A program made the position numbers and the translations under genes. Positions 8,517-18,346 of a DNA stretch of 37,596 bases are shown here, piece by piece. The stretch covers positions 1-37,596 of the forward strand of contig CAMWJS010000003.1 in the NCBI GenBank assembly GCA_947174635.1, in the 5' to 3' direction. The DNA comes from an uncultured Muribaculaceae bacterium (lineage in GTDB: Bacteria > Bacteroidota > Bacteroidia > Bacteroidales > Muribaculaceae). The number at the start of each line of letters is the position of its first letter. Position 1 is the stretch's first letter. The notes under the pieces are model-generated. The model had not been told where the DNA came from. It was given only the letters and a program-made list of their open reading frames with translations, and searched no databases.

Positions 8517-9854
8517 TTATCGGCCGCGACGCATCTGGCGCATGGCGTTCATTGCTTTTAGCGGATTTTTAGAGGTGGCGGCTTTCATCATTTTCTGAGT
8601 CTGCTCAAACTGGGTAAGCAGTCTGTTGACTTCCTGAAGCGTAGTGCCCGAGCCTTTGGCAATACGTTTACGGCGGCTTCCGTTGATTATGGCGGGGCTC
8701 TGGCGCTCTGCCGCTGTCATCGAACCGATGATTGCTTCGACGCTTTTGAACGCGTTGTCATCGATATCCATATCCTTGATCTGTTTGCCTATGCCCGGTA
8801 TCATGGATGCCAGGTCCTTAAGGTTGCCCATTTTTTTGATTTGCTGTATCTGGGCAAGGAAATCGTTGAAATTAAACTGGTTCTTGGCGATTTTACGCTG
8901 GAGTTCAATAGCTTGTTTCTCATCGAACTGCTGCTGTGCTTTTTCAACAAGAGATACGATGTCGCCCATGCCGAGGATACGGTCGGCCATACGTGAGGGG
9001 TGGAACAGGTCGACAGCGTCAAGCTTTTCTCCTGTACCGACAAATTTGATTGGCTTGGTGACAACCGTACGGATTGAAAGAGCGGCACCGCCACGTGTAT
9101 CGCCGTCGAGCTTGGTGAGGACAACGCCATCGAAATCAAGACGATCGTTGAACTCCTTGGCTGTGTTGACTGCATCCTGACCTGTCATTGAGTCAACGAC
9201 AAAGAGAGTCTCCTGAGGCTTGATTGCCTTCTTTATAGCGGCAATCTCGTCCATCATCTGTTCGTCGACAGCAAGTCGGCCCGCAGTATCGACGATAACC
9301 AGATCAAGATGGTTGAGTTTGGCGTATTTTATTGCGTTTTCTGCAATCTCTACAGGATTTTTATTACCGTCTTCCGTGTATACCGGAACATCTATCTGTC
9401 CGGCGAGAACTTTCAGCTGCTCAATGGCGGCGGGACGGTATACGTCACATGCCACAAGAAGCGGACGTTTGCCTTTCTCGCTCTTGAGCTTGCGGGCAAG
9501 TTTCCCGGAGAACGTCGTCTTACCGGAACCTTGCAGACCCGACATAAGTATAACTGTCGGATTGCCCGAAAGATTAACCTGTGCGGTTTCTCCACCCATA
9601 AGCGCGGCAAGTTCGTCATGCACGATTTTAATCATCAACTCCTGAGGCTTGATGGCATTGATGACGTTCTGGCCGATTGCTTTGGCTTTGACGGTGTCTG
9701 TAAATGTCTTCGCCACTTTATAGTTGACGTCAGCGTCAAGAAGAGCGCGGCGTACATCTTTCAAAGTCTCCGCAACGTTGATTTCAGAAATTTTTCCTTG
9801 GCCTTTGAGTATCTTAAAACTGCGTTCAAGTTTCTCGCTTAGATTTTCAAACAT
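8517..9854 (-). CDS. ffh: Signal recognition particle GTPase Ffh
   Basis: 445 aa with the standard order N domain (1-~90), GTPase G domain and methionine-rich M domain. P-loop GLQGSGKTT at 106-114, then DTAGRL, TKLDGD with the following TRGG, and in the M domain the RNA-binding segment SRRKRIAKGSG and a methionine-rich tail ending QMRRGR. Ffh binds 4.5S RNA and signal sequences and brings ribosomes to FtsY at the membrane. No 4.5S RNA gene was recognised in the window. It follows panD by 18 bases. Confidence 0.98.
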   Translation of the reverse strand: MFENLSEKLERSFKILKGQGKISEINVAETLKDVRRALLDADVNYKVAKTFTDTVKAKAIGQNVINAIKPQELMIKIVHDELAALMGGETAQVNLSGNPTVILMSGLQGSGKTTFSGKLARKLKSEKGKRPLLVACDVYRPAAIEQLKVLAGQIDVPVYTEDGNKNPVEIAENAIKYAKLNHLDLVIVDTAGRLAVDEQMMDEIAAIKKAIKPQETLFVVDSMTGQDAVNTAKEFNDRLDFDGVVLTKLDGDTRGGAALSIRTVVTKPIKFVGTGEKLDAVDLFHPSRMADRILGMGDIVSLVEKAQQQFDEKQAIELQRKIAKNQFNFNDFLAQIQQIKKMGNLKDLASMIPGIGKQIKDMDIDDNAFKSVEAIIGSMTAAERQSPAIINGSRRKRIAKGSGTTLQEVNRLLTQFEQTQKMMKAATSKNPLKAMNAMRQMRRGR

Positions 9855-9872
9855 ATATTGAAACGGTATATA

Positions 9873-10229
9873 TTACTTAATTATTCTGTTAGTCGCTGTG
9901 TCAGGGAAAATGACGGTGGGCTTGAAGTCTTTGGCTTCATCGATTGGGACAATCGCGTAAGCCATTATTATCACGATATCGCCAGGCTGCACTTTGCGTG
10001 CGGCAGCGCCATTGAGACATATTACACCGGAACCTCGCTCACCTTTGATTGTGTAGGTGTCAAATCGTTCCCCGTTGTTGTTGTTGACGATGTACACGCG
10101 TTCTCCTTCAAATATATTTGCAGCCTCCATGAGCTCTTCGTCGATAGTAATGCTGCCGATGTAGTCAAGGCGTGCCTCAGTGACAGTCACGCGATGTATT
10201 TTTGATTTGACGAGTTGTACCTGAACCAT
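9873..10229 (-). CDS. panD: Aspartate 1-decarboxylase
   Basis: 118 aa pyruvoyl enzyme that makes beta-alanine for pantothenate. The self-cleavage site YIGSIT is at 23-28 (G25/S26), where the serine becomes the pyruvoyl group; the downstream NGAAAR and [10 protein letters not shown] are also typical. Its ATG overlaps the TAA of panC by one base, so the two pantothenate genes are coupled; beta-alanine made here is used by PanC. Secure. Confidence 0.97.
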   Translation of the reverse strand: MVQVQLVKSKIHRVTVTEARLDYIGSITIDEELMEAANIFEGERVYIVNNNNGERFDTYTIKGERGSGVICLNGAAARKVQPGDIVIIMAYAIVPIDEAKDFKPTVIFPDTATNRIIK

Positions 10230-11086
10230 TATTTTATATTGTATTTGATATTGTCAATAAGGCGGACATCGCCCAGATAAACGGTAATACAGCCAACTGC
10301 CTCTCCACAGGGAGCTTCGTTCCAGTCAGCTATGGGCTGCATTGTGACAGGGTTGACAATCTGATAGTATTCCACTTCCATCTCTTCGTGGGCGTTGATT
10401 TTGTCGACAACCGATTTTATCGTCTGGTCGACCGTCATTGATTTCGCATCGTCGACACTTGCTGCCATGATGGCGTGTATGGCCGGAGCTACCTCTCGCT
10501 GACGGGGAGTAAGCCGCACGTTACGTGAACTTAGCGCAAGTCCGTCTGCCTCACGTTTGATAGGGCAGGCTATTATGTCAAGTTTGTCAAAACCTTCGAG
10601 TTCGGCCATACGGCGTATCACCGCAATCTGCTGGAAATCTTTCTCGCCAAAATATGCCCGGGTCGGACCGGTCATAGCGAACAACCGGCTGACAATCTGG
10701 GCAACGCCGTTGAAGTGGCCGGGCCTCATCGCGCCTTCCATCACTTCAGCTACAGGGCCGAGATTAAATATTCGGGTATCCTCTTCGGGGTAGATTTCCT
10801 CTACTGAAGGTATGAATGCGTAGTCAACTCCCGCTGCTTCAAGTTTTTCGCAATCAGCCTCCTCTGTGCGCGGATAAGTGCGGAGGTCTTCCGGATTGTT
10901 GAATTGGGTTGGATTGACGAAAACGCTTACCACTACGATGTCATTTTCTTTACGAGCACGTTCGATAAGCGATACATGTCCGGCATGGAGTGCGCCCATT
11001 GTCGGTACAAGTCCAATTGATTTGCCCTCGGTTCGTGCCTGGGCACATAATTCCGAGATATTGTTGACTTTTCTTACTATCTCCAT
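10229..11086 (-). CDS. panC: Pantothenate synthetase
   Basis: Joins pantoate and beta-alanine using ATP. I choose the ATG at 11086 (285 aa), not the upstream in-frame one at 11134: the family starts right at MEIVRKV, the 16 extra residues are unrelated to it, and the -7 box at 11119-11126 lies inside the longer frame. Motifs: [12 protein letters not shown] (ATP-binding HxGH), [16 protein letters not shown] and LSSRN. First gene of the panC-panD-ffh-folD-capA run, with a promoter at 11119-11149, divergent from recR. Confidence 0.96.
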   Translation of the reverse strand: MEIVRKVNNISELCAQARTEGKSIGLVPTMGALHAGHVSLIERARKENDIVVVSVFVNPTQFNNPEDLRTYPRTEEADCEKLEAAGVDYAFIPSVEEIYPEEDTRIFNLGPVAEVMEGAMRPGHFNGVAQIVSRLFAMTGPTRAYFGEKDFQQIAVIRRMAELEGFDKLDIIACPIKREADGLALSSRNVRLTPRQREVAPAIHAIMAASVDDAKSMTVDQTIKSVVDKINAHEEMEVEYYQIVNPVTMQPIADWNEAPCGEAVGCITVYLGDVRLIDNIKYNIK

Positions 11087-11118
11087 TTTAATTGATATGT
11101 ATTTAATAAATACGAGTG

Positions 11119-11149
11119 CAAAGGTAATAAACAATCTTCAATTGACAAT
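11119..11149 (-). promoter_or_regulatory. panC operon promoter
   Basis: Minus-strand -7 box TACCTTTG (11119-11126), 19-base spacer, -33 box ATTG (11146-11149). Same layout as the tRNA-His and dedA promoters. Predicted start near 11112, giving a leader of about 26 bases. Confidence 0.75.
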
Positions 11150-11201
11150 TCATAAACTGAAAAATATACCCGACATTATACTTTTATTCATGAGAAATAC
11201 G

Positions 11202-11209
11202 TAACTTTA
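11202..11209 (+). promoter_or_regulatory. Possible recR -7 box (TAACTTTA)
   Basis: One mismatch from TAnnTTTG, 35 bases before the recR ATG. No convincing -33 box is seen at the usual spacing, so this is tentative. Confidence 0.35.
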
Positions 11210-11244
11210 CAAAAAAATGTAGAGTGATTTAATTTGATTTATAG

Positions 11245-11868
11245 ATGGATTTACAACTTTCATCTTCTTTGCTTGAAAATGCGGTCACGGAGTTGTCGCG
11301 GCTGCCGGGAGTCGGGCGCAAGACTGCTTTGCGTCTTGCCTTGCATTTGCTGCGACAGGACGAAACTACAAGCTTAAAGCTTGGCGAGTCAATAATACGG
11401 CTTCGCAAGGAGATAAAATATTGCACCGTATGCCACAATATATCTGAGACTGATGTATGCCAGATCTGTGCGTCGCCTGCACGTGATTCCAAAGTAGTGT
11501 GTGTGGTGGAGAATATCAACGATGTCATGATATTCGAGCGTACCGGACAGTTCCGCGGCCTTTACCATGTGCTCAACGGCCTCATATCTCCGATGGACGG
11601 AATAGGACCCGATCAGCTTGAAATAGCATCACTTGTGGCCCGTATAAGAGAGAATGACATCGAGGAGGTGATTCTGGCACTGAGCGCGACAATGGAGGGC
11701 GATACAACCAATTACTATATCTACAGACTTTTAAGCCAGACTGGGGTGAAAATCACACAGTTGGCGCGAGGAGTCGCTATAGGTAACGAAATCGAATATA
11801 CAGATGAGGTGACGCTTGGCCGTTCGCTTGTCAACCGTACATTGTTTGCCGATTCATTCAAACGGTAG
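11245..11868 (+). CDS. recR: Recombination mediator protein RecR
   Basis: 207 aa, standard size. Helix-hairpin-helix [17 protein letters not shown] (20-36), a C4 zinc finger with Cys 60, 63, 72 and 75, and a Toprim domain starting at VVCVVE and containing the LSATMEGD region. With RecO/RecF it loads RecA on gapped DNA. It is transcribed alone: panC diverges upstream and the stem at 11881-11920 closes it. Secure. Confidence 0.97.
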   Translation: MDLQLSSSLLENAVTELSRLPGVGRKTALRLALHLLRQDETTSLKLGESIIRLRKEIKYCTVCHNISETDVCQICASPARDSKVVCVVENINDVMIFERTGQFRGLYHVLNGLISPMDGIGPDQLEIASLVARIRENDIEEVILALSATMEGDTTNYYIYRLLSQTGVKITQLARGVAIGNEIEYTDEVTLGRSLVNRTLFADSFKR

Positions 11869-11880
11869 AAACAACATTTA

Positions 11881-11920
11881 TAAACGGAATAAGACGGCTC
11901 TGGCCGTCTTATTCCGTTTA
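11881..11920. terminator. Shared bidirectional terminator of recR and the GNAT gene
   Basis: An 18-bp perfect stem (11881-11898 with 11903-11920) around the loop TCTG, lying 13 bases past the recR stop. The stop codon of the convergent GNAT gene (11918-11920) is part of the right arm, so the same hairpin serves both genes. T-tracts on either side are weak. Confidence 0.8.
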
Positions 11921-12457
11921 TAAGTCTTTTACATTGTCATTGGTAAGAAGCCGTTGCAATATGTAGGCATCATTGTAGCTTTCGCCTTGTCGCTGCCATG
12001 AGCGCAACCTGCCGCATGTCTTGAATTTGCATGATTGAAACAGTGCGATGCTCGGAGTGTTGTCAACTGAAATCATCGCATAGAGCTGGTGCATGCCCAG
12101 ACGTTCGTGGCAATAACCGCAGAGCAGTGACAGCGCTTCGGCTGCATATCCTTGCGAACGGTGGGCGCTGTCAATCATTATTCCTACGCCGGCACGCCGG
12201 TTGATGGCATCGAAATCATACAAGTCAATCATCCCCACGGGCATATCTGTTCCGACCGGCACAATCATAAAACGCAGTTGCTGTGAGCGGAATATATCTC
12301 CGTCATAAGTGTTGATATACTCTAAAAGCAACTTTCGGGAAAATGGTGCGATATTATTTCCGTAGCGCCATAATGAGGTGTCGTTTTCCCAAATATATAG
12401 CAAGTCGAGATCTTCAATCTCAAGTGCCCTCAGTCTTATGGAATTGTTTGACAACAT
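11918..12457 (-). CDS. GNAT family N-acetyltransferase
   Basis: 179 aa from the ATG at 12457, one base after the trxB stop. A longer in-frame start at 12580 would add 41 residues inside trxB that do not resemble the fold, so I reject it. RimJ/RimL/SpeG-like GNAT: the N-terminal LRALEIEDLDLLYIWEND opening, and the acetyl-CoA loop in HRSQGYAAEAL (R/QxxGxA type), then NTPSIALFQSCKF. Substrate unknown: ribosomal-protein, amino-sugar or polyamine acetylation are all possible. Last gene of the run from ftsK, probably coupled to trxB. Its stop lies in the shared terminator stem. Confidence 0.85.
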   Translation of the reverse strand: MLSNNSIRLRALEIEDLDLLYIWENDTSLWRYGNNIAPFSRKLLLEYINTYDGDIFRSQQLRFMIVPVGTDMPVGMIDLYDFDAINRRAGVGIMIDSAHRSQGYAAEALSLLCGYCHERLGMHQLYAMISVDNTPSIALFQSCKFKTCGRLRSWQRQGESYNDAYILQRLLTNDNVKDL

Positions 12458-12458
12458 G

Positions 12459-13397
12459 CTATAGTCCACGCTCCATAAGATATGCTTCCGCATCCAGCGC
12501 CGCACGACAACCCATACCGGCGGCCGATATTGCCTGCTGATAGTGAGGGTCGGCCACATCTCCCGCCGCAAAAACTCCATCTATGTTTGTGGCGGATGTG
12601 TTGCCCTTAAGCACGATATAGCCATCGGCGTCGAGTTCCAATGACGAGCCGAAAACCTTCGTGTTTGGAGTGTGTCCAATCGCCAGGAAGAAACCGTCTA
12701 TGGCAATGTCAAATATCTGTTCGTTTTCAGTGTCTTTGTTTTCCACCAATTTCGCGCCCTCAAGCACTTCGTCTCCGAACAATCCCAATGTGTTGCAATT
12801 GAACAGCACGGTTATGTTTTCTTTTTTCAGGACTCTTTGCTGCATTACCTTGGAGGCTCTTAGTGCAGGTTTGCGCACTATCAGGTACACTTTCTTTGCA
12901 AGATTGCTGAGGTAGAGAGCTTCTTCGCAGGCAGAGTCTCCGCCTCCGACAACAGCTACAGTCTTGCCGCGGTAGAAAAATCCGTCGCATGTGGCACATG
13001 CCGACACGCCAAGCCCCATGAATTTCTGCTCATCAGGAAGTCCGAGAAAACGTGCCGATGCACCCGTGGCAATGATTACGGTGTGGGCCTGATACTTTTC
13101 CGAGCTGTTTACTGTCACTTCAAGCGGTCGTTTGGTGAAATCCACTTCGGTGACGCTGCCCGATTTTATGTCAGTGCCGAATTTTAGAGCCTGGCGCCGG
13201 AGGTCTTCCATAAGAACCGGTCCGCTTACACCGTCGGGATATCCCGGAAAGTTTTCCACTTCAGTAGTTATAGTCAACTGTCCGCCGGGTTGAGTCCCTT
13301 CAAAAAGGATAGGGGACAGGTTGGCACGAGACGCATATATGGCTGCGGTATATCCGGCAGGGCCGGCTCCTATAATAAGGCATTTTGATGCTTCCAT
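12459..13397 (-). CDS. trxB: Thioredoxin-disulfide reductase
   Basis: 312-aa flavoprotein that passes NADPH electrons to thioredoxin. FAD motif IIGAGPAG (8-15), PGGQL, redox pair CATC at 134-137, NADPH motif GGGDSACEEA (151-160) and the C-terminal FAD motif GVFAAGDV are all present. It follows the LolA-like gene by 50 bases and precedes the GNAT gene by one. The FtsK/LolA-like/TrxB order recurs in Bacteroidales. Confidence 0.97.
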   Translation of the reverse strand: MEASKCLIIGAGPAGYTAAIYASRANLSPILFEGTQPGGQLTITTEVENFPGYPDGVSGPVLMEDLRRQALKFGTDIKSGSVTEVDFTKRPLEVTVNSSEKYQAHTVIIATGASARFLGLPDEQKFMGLGVSACATCDGFFYRGKTVAVVGGGDSACEEALYLSNLAKKVYLIVRKPALRASKVMQQRVLKKENITVLFNCNTLGLFGDEVLEGAKLVENKDTENEQIFDIAIDGFFLAIGHTPNTKVFGSSLELDADGYIVLKGNTSATNIDGVFAAGDVADPHYQQAISAAGMGCRAALDAEAYLMERGL

Positions 13398-13447
13398 GAT
13401 GTTTATATGGTTGTTTTGAGATTTATATAGTGATAAAATTATCTTCT

Positions 13448-14065
13448 CTACCGGAGGTCGATGACTTCATATCCCGGATAATCTTTCGTTGAGACGGAGA
13501 ATCGTGTCGACTGAATATCGACATTGGTTTTTATGTCGTTGATGGAGACATGAAGAACTGTGCCGTCATCAAGAGTGATTGACATGTGCTTCGGCAATTT
13601 TGACGCGGCTCCGAATGAGATGGTTATTGTTTTGATTGTCGAATCGGTATCTTTCGGCGTAAGCTCTACTTTGACGGTAGATTTATCCGCTGACAGCATT
13701 TTCAGATTATAGTTTCTGTTATAGTTTTTTATAATCGAGAACGGATTAACCTGAGCAATTTCGTCGGCTGTGGGCTCGAATATGGAAATCTCGCGGTCGG
13801 CAGTTGAAATGGTCCACTGGGTAGTTCCATTGTAAATCGTCGAATTTACGGAAGTTCTGACGGCGAAGCAGTCTCCTTTTATTGCGATGTTGCCGGTGAT
13901 GTCAGGCTGTCCTGCACTTTTGATGCCGAATGAAGCTGTAGCCGATTTGGCGGATGTAAGCAAATCTGAAGCCTCTTTCATGAATGCGGAAGCGCTGATG
14001 GCAGCTCCAGCATAATTTACTCCTATAGCCAACAGGAACAGGATAAGTATTGATTTTATTTTCAT
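13448..14065 (-). CDS. LolA-like outer-membrane lipoprotein carrier
   Basis: 205 aa with a clear Sec signal peptide (K-I-K, then a hydrophobic run, cleavage near Ala21). The mature part is beta-rich with alternating short strands, as in the Bacteroidales LolA-like (LolA_2) family: a periplasmic chaperone presumed to carry lipoproteins between membranes. Recognisable features are the FxIKS...ITGNIAIKGDCF, YNGTTQWT and SIFEPTADEIAQVNPF segments. Its position directly after ftsK and before trxB supports the call. No LolB is nearby, which is normal for this phylum. I give no symbol because it is distant from proteobacterial LolA. Confidence 0.85.
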   Translation of the reverse strand: MKIKSILILFLLAIGVNYAGAAISASAFMKEASDLLTSAKSATASFGIKSAGQPDITGNIAIKGDCFAVRTSVNSTIYNGTTQWTISTADREISIFEPTADEIAQVNPFSIIKNYNRNYNLKMLSADKSTVKVELTPKDTDSTIKTITISFGAASKLPKHMSITLDDGTVLHVSINDIKTNVDIQSTRFSVSTKDYPGYEVIDLR

Positions 14066-14148
14066 AATAGATGACAGTGTTGGATGTTACCTCTTTTATA
14101 TAGACATCAGTAGCGACAAAAGGTTCTACCGGCCGCCTATAATAAAAG

Positions 14149-16818
14149 TTAAAGCGAGTCAAGAATCATCTCCAGCTGGGTGGGGTCGACGAGCACGGTG
14201 CGTGGTTTGCCTCCCTGTGCCGGGCCGACAATGCCTGCGGCTTCAAGCTGGTCCATGATTTTTCCGGCGCGGTTATACCCGATGGAGTATTTTCTCTGTA
14301 TATTTGATGTCGATGCGGTGTTACCCTGGACAACAAGTCGGGCAATCTCGTCGAAAAGCGAGTCACGCTCGGCAAGCGAGCCGGTCGGGATTTCTCCGGC
14401 TTCAGAGGGTGGCTCGGGCAGAAGGTATGCATGGGCGAAACCAATCTGGTCGTCGATGTGACGGCAAATCGCGTCAACTTCATCAGTGTCGATAAACGCA
14501 CATTGCACACGTTCCATAACGCCACCTGTCGATATCAGCATATCGCCTCGGCCAATCAGCTGGTTTGCTCCGGGAGAGTCAAGGATAGTGCGGGAGTCGA
14601 CCATCTGGCTTACGCGGAAACCGATGCGTCCCGGGAAGTTGGCCTTGATGATGCCGGTAATGACGTTGGTCGACGGACGCTGTGTCGCAATAATCATGTG
14701 CATGCCGACAGCACGGGCTTTCTGGGCGATACGTGCGATAGGCGTTTCCACAGCTTTGCCCGCCATCATTATAAGGTCGGCGAACTCGTCGACTATCATC
14801 ACAATGTAAGGCATGTAGCGGTGTCCCTTTTCGGGATTAAGACGACGGTTGACGAACTTTTCGTTGTATTCAATCACCGAACGGCATCCTGCATCTTTCA
14901 GCAACGAATAGCGCGAATCCATTTCCACGCAGAGAGAATTGAGGGTGTCAACCACTTTGTTCGGATCGGTGACTACAGGCTCTTCTTCATCGGGAAGCTT
15001 GGCAAGATAATGCTTTTCCAAGCGTGCATACAGGCTGAACTCCACCATTTTCGGGTCGACAAGAACAAACTTGAGTTCCGACGGATGGCGTTTGTAGAGC
15101 AATGACGCAATGATGGTATTGAGACCGACAGATTTACCTTGTCCTGTAGCACCGGCTACAAGCAGGTGCGGCATTTTCGTAAGGTCTGCAATGTAGACGT
15201 CATTGGAAATGGTCGCACCCAATGCCATAGGCAACGGATATTTGCATTCCTGAAAAGCGCGCGAACCGAGTATGGAACGAATTGACACTGTCTGAGGGTC
15301 CTTGTTGGGAACTTCAATACCAATGGTGCCTTTGCCGGGAATAGGTGCTATAATACGAATACCCAGTGCGGCGAGGCTCATCGCAATGTCATCTTCGAGG
15401 CGTTTGATGCGGGCTATGCGTACACCCTCTGCCGGTATTATCTCATACAGCGTGACTGTGGGACCAACTGTGGCCTCTATTTTTACAATCTGGATGCCGT
15501 AATCATTAAGTGTCTTTGTGATACGTTCCTTGTTTTCTTCCTGTTCCGACAAATCTACCGAATTGGTCTTTCTGGGACGGTCGTGCAGGAGAGTAAGCGG
15601 CGGCATGCGATAGCGCGACAACTCGGCGCGCGGGTCATAGGGCCCCTGTAGCATTACAGCCTGATTGTCACTTTTGCCTTGCTCAATCTCGCTTGCGGCA
15701 TTGATTTCAAATCCGGGTGATTTCGTGCTGCTGTCAGAACTGCCGGCTGCGGTTAAATCCGCAGTTTCGGCTTCTTTGGCAATCGAATCTGTATCAGTGT
15801 TATGCGGTTGAGTCGAAGGATGTTCTACGCGCTCGTCGCTCATCTTTTCTGATGACGTACGGACATTGTTGCGCGCTACATATCTGTCATCATTTTCAAA
15901 CGCGTTTTCTGTCTCGATATTGTCGAAGCTCTGACGTATTACAGCGTCGGTGCGTTTGCCGGTTTCTTTGGCATTGCTGTCCTCCTCTTCCCGGACCACG
16001 ACATTTATCGGGCCATCCGACAGGGCGGTGTCCATGACTTCCTGTTCATAGTTCTTCCGGTCATGCTCATGTATTTTCTGAGCTTGCACGAGTCTTATTT
16101 TTTCTTTCGATTTCTGGTAGAAATGAGTCAGTTCTGCAATATAAATTGTCACAAGCACAGCAACAAGCATGCAACTGACAATAACCGCACCAATCCACCC
16201 CACGCGCGATATGAGCAATATGTTGATATATCTGCCATGATAGCCCCCCGGAGGAATATCGGCGGCGGCATTTACTGTCAGCAACCCGAGCACCATTGAT
16301 ATGGTGATGGCAAATATCAATGACTTGAACGTAAGAGCCCAGAAGTTTATTCTCTTAAGCCCCAGAAGTCCAAGCCCTATCAAGACCATATATATAATCA
16401 GTATGACGGAGCCAAACCCGAGACCTTCGACGAAAAGATGGTGGGACGCCTTGGCGCCGGCTGGCCCGGCAATATTTTCAACAGCTCCGGGTGTCTGAGC
16501 CATCTGTTCAACGGTCTGTGTGACCACTTCACTCTGGTCGGCTCCACTGTTTTTTAGGAACGACAATGCCGCGACAGAAAGGTATGTTGCAACAAGAATT
16601 AGTGCAATTCCTGTCACTGACTTCATTTTGCGGCTTGTAAAAAAAGCTATAGGCCGTGAGATAAATCCAGGCAGTCCGGACTCCGCGTCCTCCCGCGATG
16701 AAAATTTTGTATTGCGACGTTTGCGCCGGTCTGTTACAGTGTTTGGGGCGTCGGCCCGACGTTCACGCGTTTTATTGTCGGGCTCAAATTCAGCTCCCGA
16801 GTACGTATAGTCATTCAT
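14149..16818 (-). CDS. ftsK: DNA translocase FtsK/SpoIIIE
   Basis: 889 aa. Four membrane helices at ~67-88, 136-153, 160-181 and 207-230; an acidic/Ser-rich linker (~235-400); the alpha/beta motor with Walker A GATGQGKS (556-563) and Walker B VMIVDEFAD (673-681), ATQRPS at 711-716; and a C-terminal winged-helix gamma domain (~818-885) that reads polar KOPS-like sequences. It pumps chromosome DNA at the septum and activates XerCD at dif. All parts are present and intact. Promoter at 16865-16872; the LolA-like gene begins 83 bases downstream. Confidence 0.97.
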   Translation of the reverse strand: MNDYTYSGAEFEPDNKTRERRADAPNTVTDRRKRRNTKFSSREDAESGLPGFISRPIAFFTSRKMKSVTGIALILVATYLSVAALSFLKNSGADQSEVVTQTVEQMAQTPGAVENIAGPAGAKASHHLFVEGLGFGSVILIIYMVLIGLGLLGLKRINFWALTFKSLIFAITISMVLGLLTVNAAADIPPGGYHGRYINILLISRVGWIGAVIVSCMLVAVLVTIYIAELTHFYQKSKEKIRLVQAQKIHEHDRKNYEQEVMDTALSDGPINVVVREEEDSNAKETGKRTDAVIRQSFDNIETENAFENDDRYVARNNVRTSSEKMSDERVEHPSTQPHNTDTDSIAKEAETADLTAAGSSDSSTKSPGFEINAASEIEQGKSDNQAVMLQGPYDPRAELSRYRMPPLTLLHDRPRKTNSVDLSEQEENKERITKTLNDYGIQIVKIEATVGPTVTLYEIIPAEGVRIARIKRLEDDIAMSLAALGIRIIAPIPGKGTIGIEVPNKDPQTVSIRSILGSRAFQECKYPLPMALGATISNDVYIADLTKMPHLLVAGATGQGKSVGLNTIIASLLYKRHPSELKFVLVDPKMVEFSLYARLEKHYLAKLPDEEEPVVTDPNKVVDTLNSLCVEMDSRYSLLKDAGCRSVIEYNEKFVNRRLNPEKGHRYMPYIVMIVDEFADLIMMAGKAVETPIARIAQKARAVGMHMIIATQRPSTNVITGIIKANFPGRIGFRVSQMVDSRTILDSPGANQLIGRGDMLISTGGVMERVQCAFIDTDEVDAICRHIDDQIGFAHAYLLPEPPSEAGEIPTGSLAERDSLFDEIARLVVQGNTASTSNIQRKYSIGYNRAGKIMDQLEAAGIVGPAQGGKPRTVLVDPTQLEMILDSL

Positions 16819-16864
16819 TATGTATGTGCGTATGAAATTTTCGTAATATACTTGTGTTTCTTGA

Positions 16865-16872
16865 CAAAGTTA
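16865..16872 (-). promoter_or_regulatory. ftsK promoter -7 box (TAACTTTG)
   Basis: Full match to TAnnTTTG on the minus strand in the 105-base gap between rpe and ftsK. The -33 position at the usual 19-base spacing is GCTG (16892-16895), a weak match. Leader of about 40 bases. Confidence 0.6.
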
Positions 16873-16923
16873 CGAAAATAACATATAATTTCAGCCTTTG
16901 TGAAATAATATTTTTTTCAAAAA

Positions 16924-17568
16924 TCACAAAGATTTCAACAAATCAATCGTGTGGGCCGGATTGTCGCTGTTGAATACGTAGCTGCCGGCAACAAGAATAT
17001 CTGCTCCGGCCTTCGCAAGGCTTTTGCCTGTAATGTTGTTTACGCCACCGTCCACCTCAATTAAGGCCTTTGAGCCCGACCTGGAAATGAGCTCTTTAAG
17101 CTGTATTGTCTTCTTGATTGTGTTTGTTATGAATTTCTGCCCCCCGAATCCCGGGTTCACCGACATAAGAAGTACCATGTCAAGGTTAGCAATGACATCT
17201 TCAAGCATTGCAACCGGAGTCGACGGGTTGAGAGTTACGGCAGCTTTCATGCCTGCATTTTTAATAGCATCTATTGTCCGGTCGAGGTGTATGCATGCCT
17301 CCTGATGTATATTCATGATTGTCGCACCGGCATCACGCATCTGATTGATGTAATTTTGCGGATTTACTATCATAAGATGCACGTCGAGCGGTTTTTCCGA
17401 TTTTCTGGCGACAGCCTCAATCACCGGAAAGCCGAATGAGATATTAGGGACAAACACACCGTCCATTACGTCAAGATGTATCATGTCGGCGTTTGACCTG
17501 TTGAGCATATCTATTTCACGGTCAAGGTTGCCGAAATCAGCGGATAAGAGGGATGGCGATACTAACAT
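16924..17568 (-). CDS. rpe: Ribulose-phosphate 3-epimerase
   Basis: 214-aa TIM barrel of the pentose phosphate pathway (ribulose 5-P to xylulose 5-P). Motifs: SPSLLSADF, HLDVMDGVFVPN (metal/catalytic Asp and His), DVHLMI, SVNPGFGGQ and EVDGGVN, all canonical. It starts 44 bases after dedA and probably shares its transcript; ftsK downstream has its own promoter. Confidence 0.97.
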   Translation of the reverse strand: MLVSPSLLSADFGNLDREIDMLNRSNADMIHLDVMDGVFVPNISFGFPVIEAVARKSEKPLDVHLMIVNPQNYINQMRDAGATIMNIHQEACIHLDRTIDAIKNAGMKAAVTLNPSTPVAMLEDVIANLDMVLLMSVNPGFGGQKFITNTIKKTIQLKELISRSGSKALIEVDGGVNNITGKSLAKAGADILVAGSYVFNSDNPAHTIDLLKSL

Positions 17569-17612
17569 ACGCTTTTTGAGTTTGGTAATATTAGCGGATT
17601 ACACGATTGAAG

Positions 17613-18305
17613 TTATGCTTTAGCCTGAGATTTCTTGGCGGTCATGGCCTTGTAAATCATGTACAGCATGCAAATGCCAAGCAGACAGAGGCCTCCGATA
17701 GTCAGGTAGCCGTTGTATTTTTCGACAGTGGCGTAAAGATCATCCTTCTTTACGGCAGTAAACAACCATACGCCGAGTCCAGCAAGGATACAGTTCCATA
17801 CGAATGCTCCGAGAGAGGTGAACGTACAGAATTTCACTATATTCATGCGCGAAAGACCGGCAGGGATAGAAATCAGTTGGCGAACCGCGGGAATGAGGCG
17901 GCCGATGAACGTGGCGACAGGACCGTGTTTGTCAAAATATTCTTCCGATTTTTTCACTTTCTCTTCCGTTACGAGAAAGAAGTGTCCGACCCTGCTGTTG
18001 GCAAAACGATAGACAATCGGGCGTCCGAGCCATAACGACAGGTAATAATTGACCAATGCTCCGACCAAAGCGCCTGCGGTGGCTGCGATGACAATAACGA
18101 GAACTACTCCGAAATTGAATGTGCCGATAGCGCCGAGCATGAAATAAACAGCGGGGGGCACTACTGCTTCCGACGGGAAAGGTATGAATGAACTTTCGAC
18201 CGCCATAAGCAGAAAAACAAACAGATAGCTTGCGTGGGCGTCCACAAAATTGATTATATCCAAGGCATTGAAACCTATTGACAGGGGCAACGTTAATTCC
18301 TCCAT
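17613..18305 (-). CDS. DedA family membrane protein
   Basis: 230 aa, DedA/VTT (SNARE-associated) family. Several hydrophobic helices, re-entrant-type segments with ESSFIPFPSEAVVPPA (E/P signature near 37-52), and the later FIGRLIPAVRQLISIPAG motif with the key Arg residues. DedA proteins flip or scramble polyprenyl-phosphate and phospholipids and support envelope homeostasis; which lipid is used here is unknown. It starts the dedA-rpe unit with a promoter at 18347-18377. Confidence 0.92.
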   Translation of the reverse strand: MEELTLPLSIGFNALDIINFVDAHASYLFVFLLMAVESSFIPFPSEAVVPPAVYFMLGAIGTFNFGVVLVIVIAATAGALVGALVNYYLSLWLGRPIVYRFANSRVGHFFLVTEEKVKKSEEYFDKHGPVATFIGRLIPAVRQLISIPAGLSRMNIVKFCTFTSLGAFVWNCILAGLGVWLFTAVKKDDLYATVEKYNGYLTIGGLCLLGICMLYMIYKAMTAKKSQAKA

Positions 18306-18346
18306 AGATGATAATAAAAAAGATGTCGTTTGTATGAAAATTTATG

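Noticed and set aside
12458-12580. 41-residue N-terminal extension of the GNAT protein
   Set aside because: It lies inside trxB in another frame and does not look like GNAT sequence.
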